A stretch of 64,000 bases of DNA from Lewinellaceae bacterium (GTDB taxonomy: Bacteria; Bacteroidota; Bacteroidia; Chitinophagales; Saprospiraceae). The DNA lies in the NCBI GenBank assembly GCA_020636095.1, contig JACJYN010000002.1:1240001-1304000 (forward strand), written 5' to 3'. The position numbers and the translations under genes are program-made. Positions within the stretch are counted from its first letter, which is position 1, and the number at the start of each line of letters is the position of its first letter. Below the pieces are notes generated by a model that saw only the letters and a list, made by a program, of their open reading frames with translations, had not been told where the DNA came from and did no database searches. Below are positions 8,729 to 16,902 of the stretch, piece after piece.

Positions 8729-9967
8729 TCATCTAAGAATCGAGACAATACCCGTCAGTACCTTTTCTTCTCCTTCGCAAATGAAGTTCAACTGATAGCG
8801 CATCACTCCGGAATTGACGGCCTGCCCGCGATAAAAGCCGTCCCAGCGTTCGAAAGGGTCCGCCGTTGAAAATACCTGGTTGCCCCAGCGGTCAATGATG
8901 TCAAAAGAGATCAGTTGCTGCACCGAGTAGGGGTTGCTGATGCCAAACGTCTCATTGAGCCCATCGCCGTTAGGCGTAAAGGCATTGGGCAAGGACACGG
9001 CATTGCAGTCGAGATCATCCGGGTCGATCACATTGATCAGGATGGAATCGGTGGCGATGCAGGAACTGATGGTATCGGCCAGGGCGATAGTATAAAGGAT
9101 TTCCCCTTTTTCTTTTGGTGTAATGGAAGGCTCGGCGGCCGAGGGGTCGGAGACGCCCTCCGCCGGTATCCAGTTAAAGGAATTGGCGCAGGTATTGGTC
9201 AGCTGTATATCTACCGATTCACCGAGGAATACATTGACCACTGCGCTTTCCCGCTGGATTTGATCCGGCGCGAAATACAGTTCACGGATTTCCTTGTCGT
9301 CCAGGGCCCGGTTGTAGACCCGCAACTCATCGACCAGCCCCTTAAAGGGCCGTTCGGTAGCGGTCTTGCAATCGCTGTTGCCGATGGTCAGGTCACCATC
9401 GTTAAATATATCCAGGCGGTTGGCCGTGGTTAGCAATTGGACCCGTTCACCGTTGATGTACAGGCGCGCCCGGCCACCTTCGCGGACGACGGCAACGTGT
9501 TGCCAGCAAGCCGTATTGGTAAGTTGATGAGACAGGAAGACAGATTTGTCCGGCGTTTCCAGCAATACAGCATTGACCGTCCGGGATGCCGGCACATAAC
9601 GGATGTAAAATTCATTGCCACCGAAGCAGCTGGGGCTTCGCTTTGACAACACGTACTGCGTGCCATCCCCTCCGGTAGGCTTGAAGTAAAGGCTGACGGT
9701 AACATCCTCATCGTCAAATTCGTCGTTGACCGGCCCGCTCAGAATGACCACTTCGTCATCAACCCCATCCAGGGACAGGGCCTGCCGCTCGGCGCCACAG
9801 GTAAAAAAAGGATTGCCGCCTGGTGTGCCGGTATTGGCAGTATTGCCGGTCACATCGCGATAGATGGAGTCCAGCGAGTAATACGCGATCAGGCCGATGG
9901 TAGTCTGGGCAGAAAGTGCAACTGCATTACACAGCAAAATCAAGGCTAAGAAAAAGCGGTATTTCAT
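8729..9967 (-). CDS. LamG-domain protein with T9SS type B sorting domain
   Basis: A 412-residue secreted protein. A signal peptide (MKYRFFLALILLCNAVALSAQ) is followed by a LamG/concanavalin A-like domain (about 25-235; motifs GLIAYYSLDS, HVAVVREGGRARLYING and GLVDELRVYNRAL). A short Ig-like linker follows, then a gliding-motility-associated C-terminal domain (about 325-412) with the hallmark LPNAFTPNGDGLNE and IIDRWGNQVF. That domain directs export through the type IX system and surface attachment. The ligand is unknown. A shorter paralogue without the sorting domain is encoded at 36847-37596. Confidence 0.88.
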   Translation of the reverse strand: MKYRFFLALILLCNAVALSAQTTIGLIAYYSLDSIYRDVTGNTANTGTPGGNPFFTCGAERQALSLDGVDDEVVILSGPVNDEFDDEDVTVSLYFKPTGGDGTQYVLSKRSPSCFGGNEFYIRYVPASRTVNAVLLETPDKSVFLSHQLTNTACWQHVAVVREGGRARLYINGERVQLLTTANRLDIFNDGDLTIGNSDCKTATERPFKGLVDELRVYNRALDDKEIRELYFAPDQIQRESAVVNVFLGESVDIQLTNTCANSFNWIPAEGVSDPSAAEPSITPKEKGEILYTIALADTISSCIATDSILINVIDPDDLDCNAVSLPNAFTPNGDGLNETFGISNPYSVQQLISFDIIDRWGNQVFSTADPFERWDGFYRGQAVNSGVMRYQLNFICEGEEKVLTGIVSILR

Positions 9968-10059
9968 GGAATTTTTTCCGTTTTTGGAATGGAGCTTTGG
10001 TTTAACAAGTCTTTTAACGCAAAGCTTGGGGTTGAGATTTTCCAGGCCCGAAAGATCTT

Positions 10060-10222
10060 AGAGCGTGTTGGGGATTTACTTTTGATGTCGAAAATGAGCA
10101 GATTTTGGTTCTCAGGAAGCCATTTTTGAGCCGCATAGCATCGCTACGTGGCGAAAAAATGGCGAAATGAGGTTCAAAAGATGCACATTTGCAGGCCAAA
10201 GGGTAAATCCCCAACACGCTCT
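10060..10222. mobile_element. Long-hairpin MITE-like element, copy 2
   Basis: A 163-bp element with perfect 19-bp terminal inverted repeats AGAGCGTGTTGGGGATTTA. Inside, the two halves pair again (CCATTTTTGAGCCGCATAGC with GCTACGTGGCGAAAAAATGG), so the whole element folds into one long hairpin. The centre CATAGCATCGCTACGTG matches the centre of the element at 5181-5345. TTA flanks both sides, possibly a 3-bp target duplication. It ends two bases before the ybaB stop codon. Confidence 0.65.
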
Positions 10223-10224
10223 TA

Positions 10225-10542
10225 TTACCCAAACAGGTTGCCCAAATCCCCCATACCAGGAGGCAGCATGTTTTTCATAATGTTCTGAGCTTCTTCCGCC
10301 TCCTTCGCCGCCGCTTGTTCCAGAACCTGGTTGACCGCTGCGATGATGAGGTCCTGCACCATCTCGGTATCCTCCCAGTCGAGCTTATCTTTGTCGAACT
10401 GTATATCGATCAGTTCCCGGTTGGCGTTGGCCGTCACCTTTACTGCTCCATTGCCGGCATCGGCTTGCACTCTGAATTCTGCGAGCTTCTTCCGCATTTC
10501 CTTCTGCTGCTCTTTCATGTTGCCCATCAGGTCTCCAAACAT
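10225..10542 (-). CDS. EbfC/YbaB family nucleoid-associated protein
   Basis: A 105-residue YbaB/EbfC protein that binds DNA as a dimer and contributes to nucleoid organisation. The N-terminal coiled helix (MFGDLMGNMKEQQKEMRKKL), the central sheet (AVKVTANANRELIDIQFD) and the C-terminal helix with a Met/Gly/Pro tail (LPPGMGDLGNLFG) are typical. The ATG at 10542 is used; the longer frame adds 67 residues that overlap the divergent gene and look random. In many bacteria this gene follows dnaX and precedes recR, but neither is here. A -7 box TACCTTTG sits 35 bp upstream. Confidence 0.9.
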   Translation of the reverse strand: MFGDLMGNMKEQQKEMRKKLAEFRVQADAGNGAVKVTANANRELIDIQFDKDKLDWEDTEMVQDLIIAAVNQVLEQAAAKEAEEAQNIMKNMLPPGMGDLGNLFG

Positions 10543-10576
10543 GGTTGTATGATTTGGTTTGTAATTAAAGAATTGC

Positions 10577-10584
10577 CAAAGGTA
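10577..10584 (-). promoter_or_regulatory. Bacteroidota -7 box for ybaB
   Basis: TACCTTTG on the minus strand matches TAnnTTTG and lies 35 bp before the ybaB ATG at 10542, inside the short divergent gap with the gene at 10627. Confidence 0.45.
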
Positions 10585-10626
10585 CACTTTTACGGACTTG
10601 TGTAAAAACACTATCTTGCCGAAATC

Positions 10627-11139
10627 ATGAGGAACATTATTATCGAAAAAATAGAACAGGGAGATTTCAGCCACTTCAGAGGCGCCGATATTCCAATGGA
10701 CATTCCTATCTCCCAGGCCCTGCTCAACGAACAGCTCAGCCAACTACACAATGACACCCTGCAGGAACTCACGCTGAGCCTGCACGACCACAACATCCTC
10801 TACCTTAGCCTGGCTGCCAAAGTACCGGTCGCCGGGTTGATTCGCCGCCGGATTCGGATGAAAATGGAAGGAGGGATTGACACTTCGGGAAATGCTACAT
10901 TGATCTTCCATTTCCTCGATGGCCTGAAGTTGCTCGATAAACAGCTGATCAACTTCTTCCAAAAAAAAATTGCTGAGGTGCTCCCCGATGGGGTGCACCT
11001 CAGCAAGAAAGGCTGTACCGTCGATCTCAGGGCGATGATGGCGGCTTCAGGATACGGGCAACTGGTACCCGCCGTACAGCTGCTGTCACCGTCTACAGAA
11101 ACAGGAAGGCTGAGGCTGAGAATGCATATCCGGGCGTAG
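10627..11139 (+). CDS. Hypothetical protein
   Basis: A 170-residue protein without signal peptide or membrane segment. It has an N-terminal stretch resembling an amphipathic start (FSHFRGADIPMDIPISQALL), a central beta-rich part (LTLSLHDHNILYLSLAAKVP, then IRMKMEGGIDTSGNATLIFHF) and a basic C-terminus. The strand-turn-strand pattern with IPISQALLN recalls lipid-binding DUF2993-like folds, but that is only a resemblance. It is divergent from ybaB. I do not recognise a family with confidence. Confidence 0.6.
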   Translation: MRNIIIEKIEQGDFSHFRGADIPMDIPISQALLNEQLSQLHNDTLQELTLSLHDHNILYLSLAAKVPVAGLIRRRIRMKMEGGIDTSGNATLIFHFLDGLKLLDKQLINFFQKKIAEVLPDGVHLSKKGCTVDLRAMMAASGYGQLVPAVQLLSPSTETGRLRLRMHIRA

Positions 11140-11166
11140 CGGACAAGGATTTGAACGTGCGAATGG

Positions 11167-11211
11167 GTAAGGGTGTAAAAGAAAGCGGTTCCCAATCATT
11201 TACACCTTTAC
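11167..11211. terminator. Hairpin between convergent genes
   Basis: Arms GTAAGGGTGTAAA and TTTACACCTTTAC pair with one mismatch in the gap between the convergent genes ending at 11139 and 11239. Confidence 0.4.
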
Positions 11212-11238
11212 ACTTTCACATACTTATACGTTTGCCCC

Positions 11239-13038
11239 CTAAAAACAGTACCCGTTCGCTTCGATCAGCACATGAGCTATCTTCCGGCGCTCTTTTTTCA
11301 CATTCACCGGCGGATACTTGGTGAATCGCTTCAGGCCCATGAGCAGGATGCGCAGCAAGTCGCCTTCGGCAAAAGAGGCCAACGCGTCGGTACCGTTTTT
11401 CAGTATCCGGGCGGTAGCGTCGGACAGGAAGACTTTCAACATGGCGTCATAAGCCTCCTGGTTCATATTCCCGGGCATGCCCGCCAGCTTTTCTACACGC
11501 AGGAGCAGCGATTCGGCGGTCAGTACATCATTGAGCATATCCGATACATTCATAAGGACTTCCTGCTCTTCTTTGAGGTTGAGCTTGCCATCCATCTGCA
11601 TCTTGGCGGCGGCGCCCGCCACCATCAGTACGGCTTTCTTAAAGTCCTTTATAGCTTTGCGTTCTTCTCCATAGGGGCCTTCCGCCTGTTCAAAGCCCGG
11701 CATGGAAGACAACTCTTTTTGTACTTCCCAGGCTGGCCCGACGATATCCAGGGCGCCTTTCATACCCCGGCGCAGCAACATGTCTATGGAGAGCAGGCGG
11801 TTAATCTCATTGGTGCCCTCGTAAATGCGGTTGATGCGGGAGTCGCGATACGTCCGGGCGGCAGTGCCTTCTTCGCTATAGCCCATACCGCCGTGAACCT
11901 GAACCGTTTCATCCGCAACAAAATCCAGTACTTCCGATCCGGAAACCTTGAGCAGGGCACACTCGATGGCGTACTCTTCGGCAGCCTGTAACTTGGCTTC
12001 GGCAAAGGTAGCCCCCTTCTCCATCAAGGATTTATTCTTCATTTGCATCAGGTGAGAAACCCGGTACATGGCGCTTTCAACCGCAAAGGTGCGGATTGCC
12101 TGCTCCGCCAGTTTATGCTGAATGGCTCCAAAATTGGCGATGGGCTGTTTGAACTGCTGGCGTTCGTTGGCGTACCGGACCGCGGTGGTGATGCTTTGCT
12201 TGGCGCCACCGATACACAATGCACACAACTTGAAGCGGCCGACATTCAGGACATTGAAAGCAATGAGGTGGCCTTTCCCAATCTCTCCCAGCACATTCTC
12301 CTTAGGCACCTTTACATTTTCAAAAAATACCTGGCGAGTGGAAGACCCCTTAATACCCAGTTTGTTCTCTTCTGCACCCAGGTTGAGCCCTTCGCTATCG
12401 CGCTCCACGATGAAACCGGTAAATTGGCTGCCATCCACCTGAGCAAATACAATATAAATATCTGCAAAACCGGCATTTGAAATCCACATCTTCTGCCCGT
12501 TAATGATATAGTGTGTGCCGTCCGGAGAAAGATCCGCCCGTGTTTTGGCTGCCAGGGCATCGGAGCCGGAACTTGGTTCCGTGAGACAGTAAGCTGACTT
12601 GAGTTCGCCGCTGATGAGGCGAGTAAGGTATTTTTGTTTTTGCGCCTCATTTCCATAATACAGCAGCGGCAACATACCAATACCCGTCTGTACAGCATAG
12701 GGCACGGTGAAAGCCCCGGCAGGGCCTAGTACATCACAAATCAGCGTATTAGTGTTAGTGTCCAACTCCATTCCACCATAGGCTTCCGGCATGTGAGTGC
12801 CCAAAAGGCCGAGGTCAGCCATTTTTTCCAGCAGGCCGGGGGTCAGCCCTTCTTCCTGCTTTTCGATGCGGCCTATATTCGGCAGGACCTCGTTGCTGAG
12901 AAAGTCCCGCACCATGTCAGCAATCATTTGCTGCTCCTCATTGATCTCTTCAGGAATGAAAGTTTCTCCGGGAGCGGCGTCTTTGATCAGGAACTCCCCT
13001 CCTTTCAGAACGGTCGGTTTGACTAGTGTGTCTTGCAT
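11239..13038 (-). CDS. Acyl-CoA dehydrogenase, long (VLCAD-like) form
   Basis: A 599-residue FAD-dependent acyl-CoA dehydrogenase that introduces the trans-2 double bond in fatty-acid beta-oxidation. It is about 200 residues longer than the usual 380-residue form; the extra C-terminal helical domain (about residues 430-599) is like that of VLCAD/ACAD9. FAD and substrate motifs are clear: YCLTEPSSGSD, the WISNAG strand and the GGMGYSEEGTAARTYRD signature. The probable catalytic base is Glu407 in IYEGTNEI. No electron-transfer flavoprotein genes are adjacent. The promoter region holds two copies of a palindrome (13073 and 13138) that may be regulator sites. Confidence 0.93.
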   Translation of the reverse strand: MQDTLVKPTVLKGGEFLIKDAAPGETFIPEEINEEQQMIADMVRDFLSNEVLPNIGRIEKQEEGLTPGLLEKMADLGLLGTHMPEAYGGMELDTNTNTLICDVLGPAGAFTVPYAVQTGIGMLPLLYYGNEAQKQKYLTRLISGELKSAYCLTEPSSGSDALAAKTRADLSPDGTHYIINGQKMWISNAGFADIYIVFAQVDGSQFTGFIVERDSEGLNLGAEENKLGIKGSSTRQVFFENVKVPKENVLGEIGKGHLIAFNVLNVGRFKLCALCIGGAKQSITTAVRYANERQQFKQPIANFGAIQHKLAEQAIRTFAVESAMYRVSHLMQMKNKSLMEKGATFAEAKLQAAEEYAIECALLKVSGSEVLDFVADETVQVHGGMGYSEEGTAARTYRDSRINRIYEGTNEINRLLSIDMLLRRGMKGALDIVGPAWEVQKELSSMPGFEQAEGPYGEERKAIKDFKKAVLMVAGAAAKMQMDGKLNLKEEQEVLMNVSDMLNDVLTAESLLLRVEKLAGMPGNMNQEAYDAMLKVFLSDATARILKNGTDALASFAEGDLLRILLMGLKRFTKYPPVNVKKERRKIAHVLIEANGYCF

Positions 13039-13072
13039 TTCCGGGCTATTTTAATAGGCAAATTGAAGAATT

Positions 13073-13149
13073 AGCGAATTTTCGCTACAAAAATAGGGGG
13101 TTTCGAGCTTAATGTAAAGGGATACTTCAAATTTTTTGCGAATTTTCGC
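13073..13149. promoter_or_regulatory. Paired palindromes upstream of acyl-CoA dehydrogenase
   Basis: The palindrome AGCGAATTTTCGCT (13073-13086) recurs as GCGAATTTTCGCTA at 13138-13151, about 65 bp apart. Both lie 35-115 bp upstream of the acyl-CoA dehydrogenase start codon. Paired dyad sites are typical of a dimeric repressor such as a TetR or GntR family fatty-acid regulator. No regulator gene is adjacent, so the binding protein is unknown. Confidence 0.45.
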
Positions 13150-13230
13150 TAAATCATTACTTCCTTCAGCATAAGGCACGAAATTCGGCAGCATAACCAT
13201 TAACGGTGTCCCGCACCACCGCAACGGCCG

Positions 13231-14508
13231 TCAGCTCAGGATCAGGGCCACTGTAGTCAGCAAGCCTGTCAGGGCGCTGAGGGCGATGGTATTTTTATTG
13301 GAAACAACCAGCTCTCTATCATCGTAATGCTGACGAATATGGCCGAAGATCAGCAATCCAGCTATCATCGATAAAAAGCTCAGGGCGACGAGCCAAAGAT
13401 TGATGCCCGGCAGCAGCCAGACGATAGCCAGGTTGGCAATGAAAGACATCAGTAAGATAGCCAGGTAAATGTAAGTGCTCTTTTCCTTGCCGAAAGTAAC
13501 CACCAGATGGTTTTTACCGGTCGTAGCATCAGAGGCGGCATCCGGAAATTCGTTGATGAGCAGAATATTGGCGGTCAGCAGGCCAACGGGCAACCCGATG
13601 AGGAAAGCCATTGGACTGAGTTGCTGGGTCATGACGAAAACAAGCCCGGCGGTGACCAGCGGGCCGAATGCCAGCGCAATACCCAATTCGCCTAATCCTT
13701 TCCGGGCCACCAGGCGGACTGGCGGCGCAGTGTACAAATAACCCACGGCCATTCCTGCCAGGCCAATCCACAGCGTGGTAAGCCCCGTCTCATACGTAAG
13801 ATATAAACCAACCGCAGTAGCCATAGCCAGCAGGCTAAGCCCCAGGCGTTTGGTACCTTCCAGGGTGATGAGTCCCAGTTCTATGGCGCGGCTGCCACCG
13901 GAGAATTGCAGGAAGTAATCGTTATTGGCTCCATCGGTGCCATCCTTTACATCGAAGTAATCGTTCATAACATTACTGCCCAAGTGCAGCAGGATGACGC
14001 CAACAACGGCCAGCGTGAAGTACAACCAGTTGAAAGCCGACGGATCATTTAGTAAGTAGTGGTAAGCGTAGGCTCCGCCGATGAACGCCGGCATGACCAC
14101 TGCTGATAGGAAAGGCAGGCGGGTAATAGCCAGCACCCGGATCAGCTTCGTCGTCCATTTGATAGGTACTTCCACCTCTTCCTCTACCACTTCCGTCACC
14201 CCGCAGTAGCCTGTCTGGCCATTGGCCTTACCGTTGGCAAAGGTAGGCGTAACCCGAATCCGGGCGTTGAAGGTGGAACCATCCTTGCGGACGAATTTCG
14301 TTTTCGTAACATACTCCCCTTCTTTACTCGCCTGCTCCAGCCATACGGGCACATTCTGCAGGACAATTTCTCCTGGAGAAAAAATAGAAACCCTTTCTTT
14401 GCCGACAACTTCTTCCGCACGGTATCCAAAGAACTGCTCGGCGCCTTTGCTGAAGGTCTCGATTCGGCCTTCCATATCGCAAGTGATTACACTTTTCATG
14501 TCGTTCAT
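13231..14508 (-). CDS. PAS-UbiA fusion: PAS sensor joined to a MenA-like prenyltransferase
   Basis: A 425-residue fusion. Residues 1 to about 115 are a PAS domain (ITCDMEGRIETFSKGAEQFF, then TKFVRKDGSTFNARIRV and a PAC-like GYCGVTEVV end). After a Glu-rich linker comes a UbiA-family membrane prenyltransferase of about eight helices. The first Asp-rich motif NDYFDVKDGTD begins at residue 182, and the second is INEFPDAASDATTGK. Its closest known relatives are MenA-type enzymes that prenylate 1,4-dihydroxy-2-naphthoate to make menaquinone. The catalytic motifs are intact, so the PAS could sense redox, quinone or a ligand and tune the enzyme (inference). The ATG at 14508 is used; a TTG lies three codons upstream. 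Confidence 0.85.
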   Translation of the reverse strand: MNDMKSVITCDMEGRIETFSKGAEQFFGYRAEEVVGKERVSIFSPGEIVLQNVPVWLEQASKEGEYVTKTKFVRKDGSTFNARIRVTPTFANGKANGQTGYCGVTEVVEEEVEVPIKWTTKLIRVLAITRLPFLSAVVMPAFIGGAYAYHYLLNDPSAFNWLYFTLAVVGVILLHLGSNVMNDYFDVKDGTDGANNDYFLQFSGGSRAIELGLITLEGTKRLGLSLLAMATAVGLYLTYETGLTTLWIGLAGMAVGYLYTAPPVRLVARKGLGELGIALAFGPLVTAGLVFVMTQQLSPMAFLIGLPVGLLTANILLINEFPDAASDATTGKNHLVVTFGKEKSTYIYLAILLMSFIANLAIVWLLPGINLWLVALSFLSMIAGLLIFGHIRQHYDDRELVVSNKNTIALSALTGLLTTVALILS

Positions 14509-14559
14509 TTTTTTCAATAATTAATGAAAGTTTAACGCTGTGAGTGCCTACTTTGTTCA

Positions 14560-15060
14560 CTCGTGCCGCGATCATCCTGATCGCATGGCCCCGCTTTCAG
14601 TAAACCCAATCCGTGCCGTGCCGCGATCATCCTGATCGCACGGCCCCGCTTTCAGTAAACCCAATCCGTACCGTGCCGCGATCATCCTGATCGCATGGCC
14701 CCGCTTTCAGTAAACCCAATCCGTACCGTGCCGCGATCATCCTGATCGCATAGCCCCACTTTCAGTAAATCCAATCCGTGCCGGGATCATCCTGATCGCA
14801 TGACACATTTTTCAATAGATTCAATCCACGCCGCGATCATCCTGATCGCACGGCCCCGCTTTCAGTAAATCCAATCCGTACCGGGATCATCCTGATCGCA
14901 TGGCACATTTTTCAATAGATTCAATCCACGCCGCGATCATCCTGAGTGCACGGCCCCGCTTTCAGTAAATCCAATCCGTGCCGCGATCTTCCTGATCGCA
15001 CGGCACCGCTTTCAATAAATCCAATCCGCAAAGCCCGGCGATCAGGATGATCGCGGCACG
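14560..15060. repeat. REP palindrome array
   Basis: Nine same-direction copies of the palindrome GCGATCATCCTGATCGC (7-bp stem, TCC loop) start at 14568, 14623, 14678, 14733, 14783, 14833, 14883, 14933 and 14983. The period is 55 bp for the first four and 50 bp afterwards. A tenth copy at 15038-15054 is inverted. Between palindromes a conserved spacer (CCCCGCTTTCAGTAAAYCCA, where Y is C or T) repeats. Copies 5, 7, 8 and 9 carry single to few mismatches. The array abuts the REP-associated transposase gene, whose stop codon lies within the inverted copy. Confidence 0.9.
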
Positions 15061-15692
15061 AGTTCCTCCGAGCAATATGTCCAGGGCCAATCCTGCCATT
15101 GCCTTACCAGTTTTGCCTTCACAGGGTTTTTCAAAATATAATCCAATATTCTAGCAAAGGATTTATCATCCCTGACCAAATGGTCGTAGCTTTCGTGATG
15201 CCAGAACTTACCTTCCCTGCCTAACAACTTGTTAGCCTCGTTTGCAGTAAATGATTTATGCCTGCCCAGGATATCGTAGAGGGGAGGGCATCCCTCTCTC
15301 AATGTGAATAAAGCATGAACATGATTAGACATGATGCAATAGGCCCAAAGGTGAAAGAAATGTTCTCCGCAGTAGGATAGAGAATCCGCTACCACTTTGG
15401 CAACATCTGACCTGGATAACCAGTATGGCCCGTTAGGGTTTTGATCCAGGTGTGGGTCATATTTTTCAAAAAAATATCGCCGGTATACCTCGGTTAATTT
15501 TTCCCGAATAGTAATTTCACCAGGAAAGGAGAAGTCAATTTGGGCCTTTTCCTCTTCCAGTTCCACTTTCCACTTTCTGAGCAATCCCATGGGAATGGAA
15601 CCATGGAGACGGTAGGTAATGAAGAAAGCCCCTTGTTTGGGCTGAAGGTGAGGCAGGCGGCGGCGGTATCTGGGTTTGTAGGGACGGGGCAT
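15042..15692 (-). CDS. REP-associated tyrosine transposase (RAYT, Y1_Tnp family)
   Basis: A 216-residue single-strand transposase of the TnpA_REP/Y1 family, which nicks and moves REP hairpins. The N-terminus (MPRPYKPRYRRRLPHLQPKQ, then FFITYRLHGSIP) is typical. The HUH-type metal site is in CIMSNHVHALFTL, and the downstream Y1 region contains FWHHESYDHLVRDDKSF with the candidate catalytic tyrosine. The coding end (ELVPRSS-stop) is encoded by an inverted REP palindrome, so the TGA is part of the repeat. A second palindrome in the same orientation lies upstream at 15881. The ATG at 15692 is preferred over GTG 15722. The gene looks intact. Confidence 0.92.
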   Translation of the reverse strand: MPRPYKPRYRRRLPHLQPKQGAFFITYRLHGSIPMGLLRKWKVELEEEKAQIDFSFPGEITIREKLTEVYRRYFFEKYDPHLDQNPNGPYWLSRSDVAKVVADSLSYCGEHFFHLWAYCIMSNHVHALFTLREGCPPLYDILGRHKSFTANEANKLLGREGKFWHHESYDHLVRDDKSFARILDYILKNPVKAKLVRQWQDWPWTYCSEELVPRSS

Positions 15693-15880
15693 GTTAGATG
15701 TTTTTAAGTGAAATAAATACACCGCAAATTAAGCCGGAGTATCAATAATAATCAAGGACAAACCTCCGCTCTGGAGCACCTGTAAATCTTGGCTTTTAAA
15801 AAAGTAAGAATATGTTAAACTGTTGGTTTTCAAGTCTATAAATTCACTTTAACTTGGGTGGTTTTTATCATACTGGCCCG

Positions 15881-15897
15881 GCGATCAGGATGATCGC
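15881..15897. repeat. REP palindrome upstream of RAYT gene
   Basis: GCGATCAGGATGATCGC is the reverse complement of the array unit and has the same orientation and the same flanking GCCCG as the copy at 15038. The transposase gene is thus bracketed by two REPs in direct orientation, with the tandem array reading the other way. The remainder of the 304-bp gap around it (15693-15996) is A/T-rich and shows nothing else. Confidence 0.85.
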
Positions 15898-15996
15898 GGT
15901 ACGTGGGCTGATAAAAATCATCTCCTTCTATTGCGGGTAATCATTTAAATTAGGAGCAGCAAGCGGTATCTTTTTTTTTGCCAAAAACCATCACCC

Positions 15997-16902
15997 ATGC
16001 AAAATCCCGTTTTTCGTACCGCAGAGGCTGAATCGTTCTTCCTTCGCCTCTATCAGGATCAGCTTGACCAATGGCCGGTTCCCTTCGAACAACAGTTCAT
16101 CAGAACGGAGCAGGGCATCACCCATGTACTCAGCTGTGGGGATGAAACGGCGCCTCCTCTTGTTCTGCTGCACGCCGCCAGCACGGCCAATATCGTCTGG
16201 AAGCCCAATATCGAAGCCCTGGCGGAATATTACCGGGTTCACGCCATTGATATTCTGGGAGAAGTCGGGCTGAGTGTACCAAATCGCAAGAACAAAAACA
16301 GCCGGGAACAAGTAGCCTGGTTAGCCGCAGTGCTGGACGAGCTGGGAGTCGACAGCGCAGCCATCGCCGGTGGATCTGCCGGAGGATGCCTGGCCCTGAA
16401 TTTCGCCATCGACTGCCCCGATCGGGTGGAAAAGCTGGTGCTGCTGGGCCCAATGGGCCTTTCTCCCACCAACTTGCTGACTATCCTGAAAATTCTGTAC
16501 TACGTGCTGTTCCCAACAGATAAAAACATTCAGAAACTGATCCACTGGTCGGTTGGTTATCATCCTACGGTACTGGAAACCTATGAGCCCTGGTTCGAAG
16601 GTTTTTTCCAGGGTATAGACAGCAGCTATGTCACCCGCCCGGCTAAGATTTCCAACCAGCGCCTTGCCCGGGTTACCTGCCCTACCCTGCTCTTCCTGGG
16701 ACAACGGGATGAAGTGATCGGCCCGCCGCATCAATCCGAACAGCGGGCCCGGCGAATGCCTGGCCTGGAAAGAGTGATCCTCCTGGATACAGCCCACCTG
16801 ATCAATTATGAAATGCCGGCTATTGTGAATGAAGAAATGGTGAAATTTTTGTTGAAAAGTCAAAATGAGAAGACTCTTTCCAAACACATTCTCAACTTAT
16901 GA
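15997..16902 (+). CDS. Alpha/beta hydrolase
   Basis: A 301-residue alpha/beta-hydrolase with a complete triad: nucleophile Ser127 in GGSAGG, Asp238 in GQRDEVIGPP and His267 in DTAHLINYEMP. The oxyanion-hole strand is LLHAAST, and the cap region lies around residues 150-215. No signal peptide is seen, so it is cytosolic. Substrate is unknown; the family includes esterases, lactonases and C-C hydrolases. Its TGA overlaps the ATG of the next gene (ATGA at 16899-16902), so the two are probably translationally coupled and act together. Confidence 0.88.
   Translation: MQNPVFRTAEAESFFLRLYQDQLDQWPVPFEQQFIRTEQGITHVLSCGDETAPPLVLLHAASTANIVWKPNIEALAEYYRVHAIDILGEVGLSVPNRKNKNSREQVAWLAAVLDELGVDSAAIAGGSAGGCLALNFAIDCPDRVEKLVLLGPMGLSPTNLLTILKILYYVLFPTDKNIQKLIHWSVGYHPTVLETYEPWFEGFFQGIDSSYVTRPAKISNQRLARVTCPTLLFLGQRDEVIGPPHQSEQRARRMPGLERVILLDTAHLINYEMPAIVNEEMVKFLLKSQNEKTLSKHILNL

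Noticed and set aside
14560..15060. Regularly spaced repeats that look like a CRISPR array
   Set aside because: The spacers between palindromes are nearly identical to each other, there are no cas genes, and the 17-nt unit is a REP palindrome next to a RAYT transposase.
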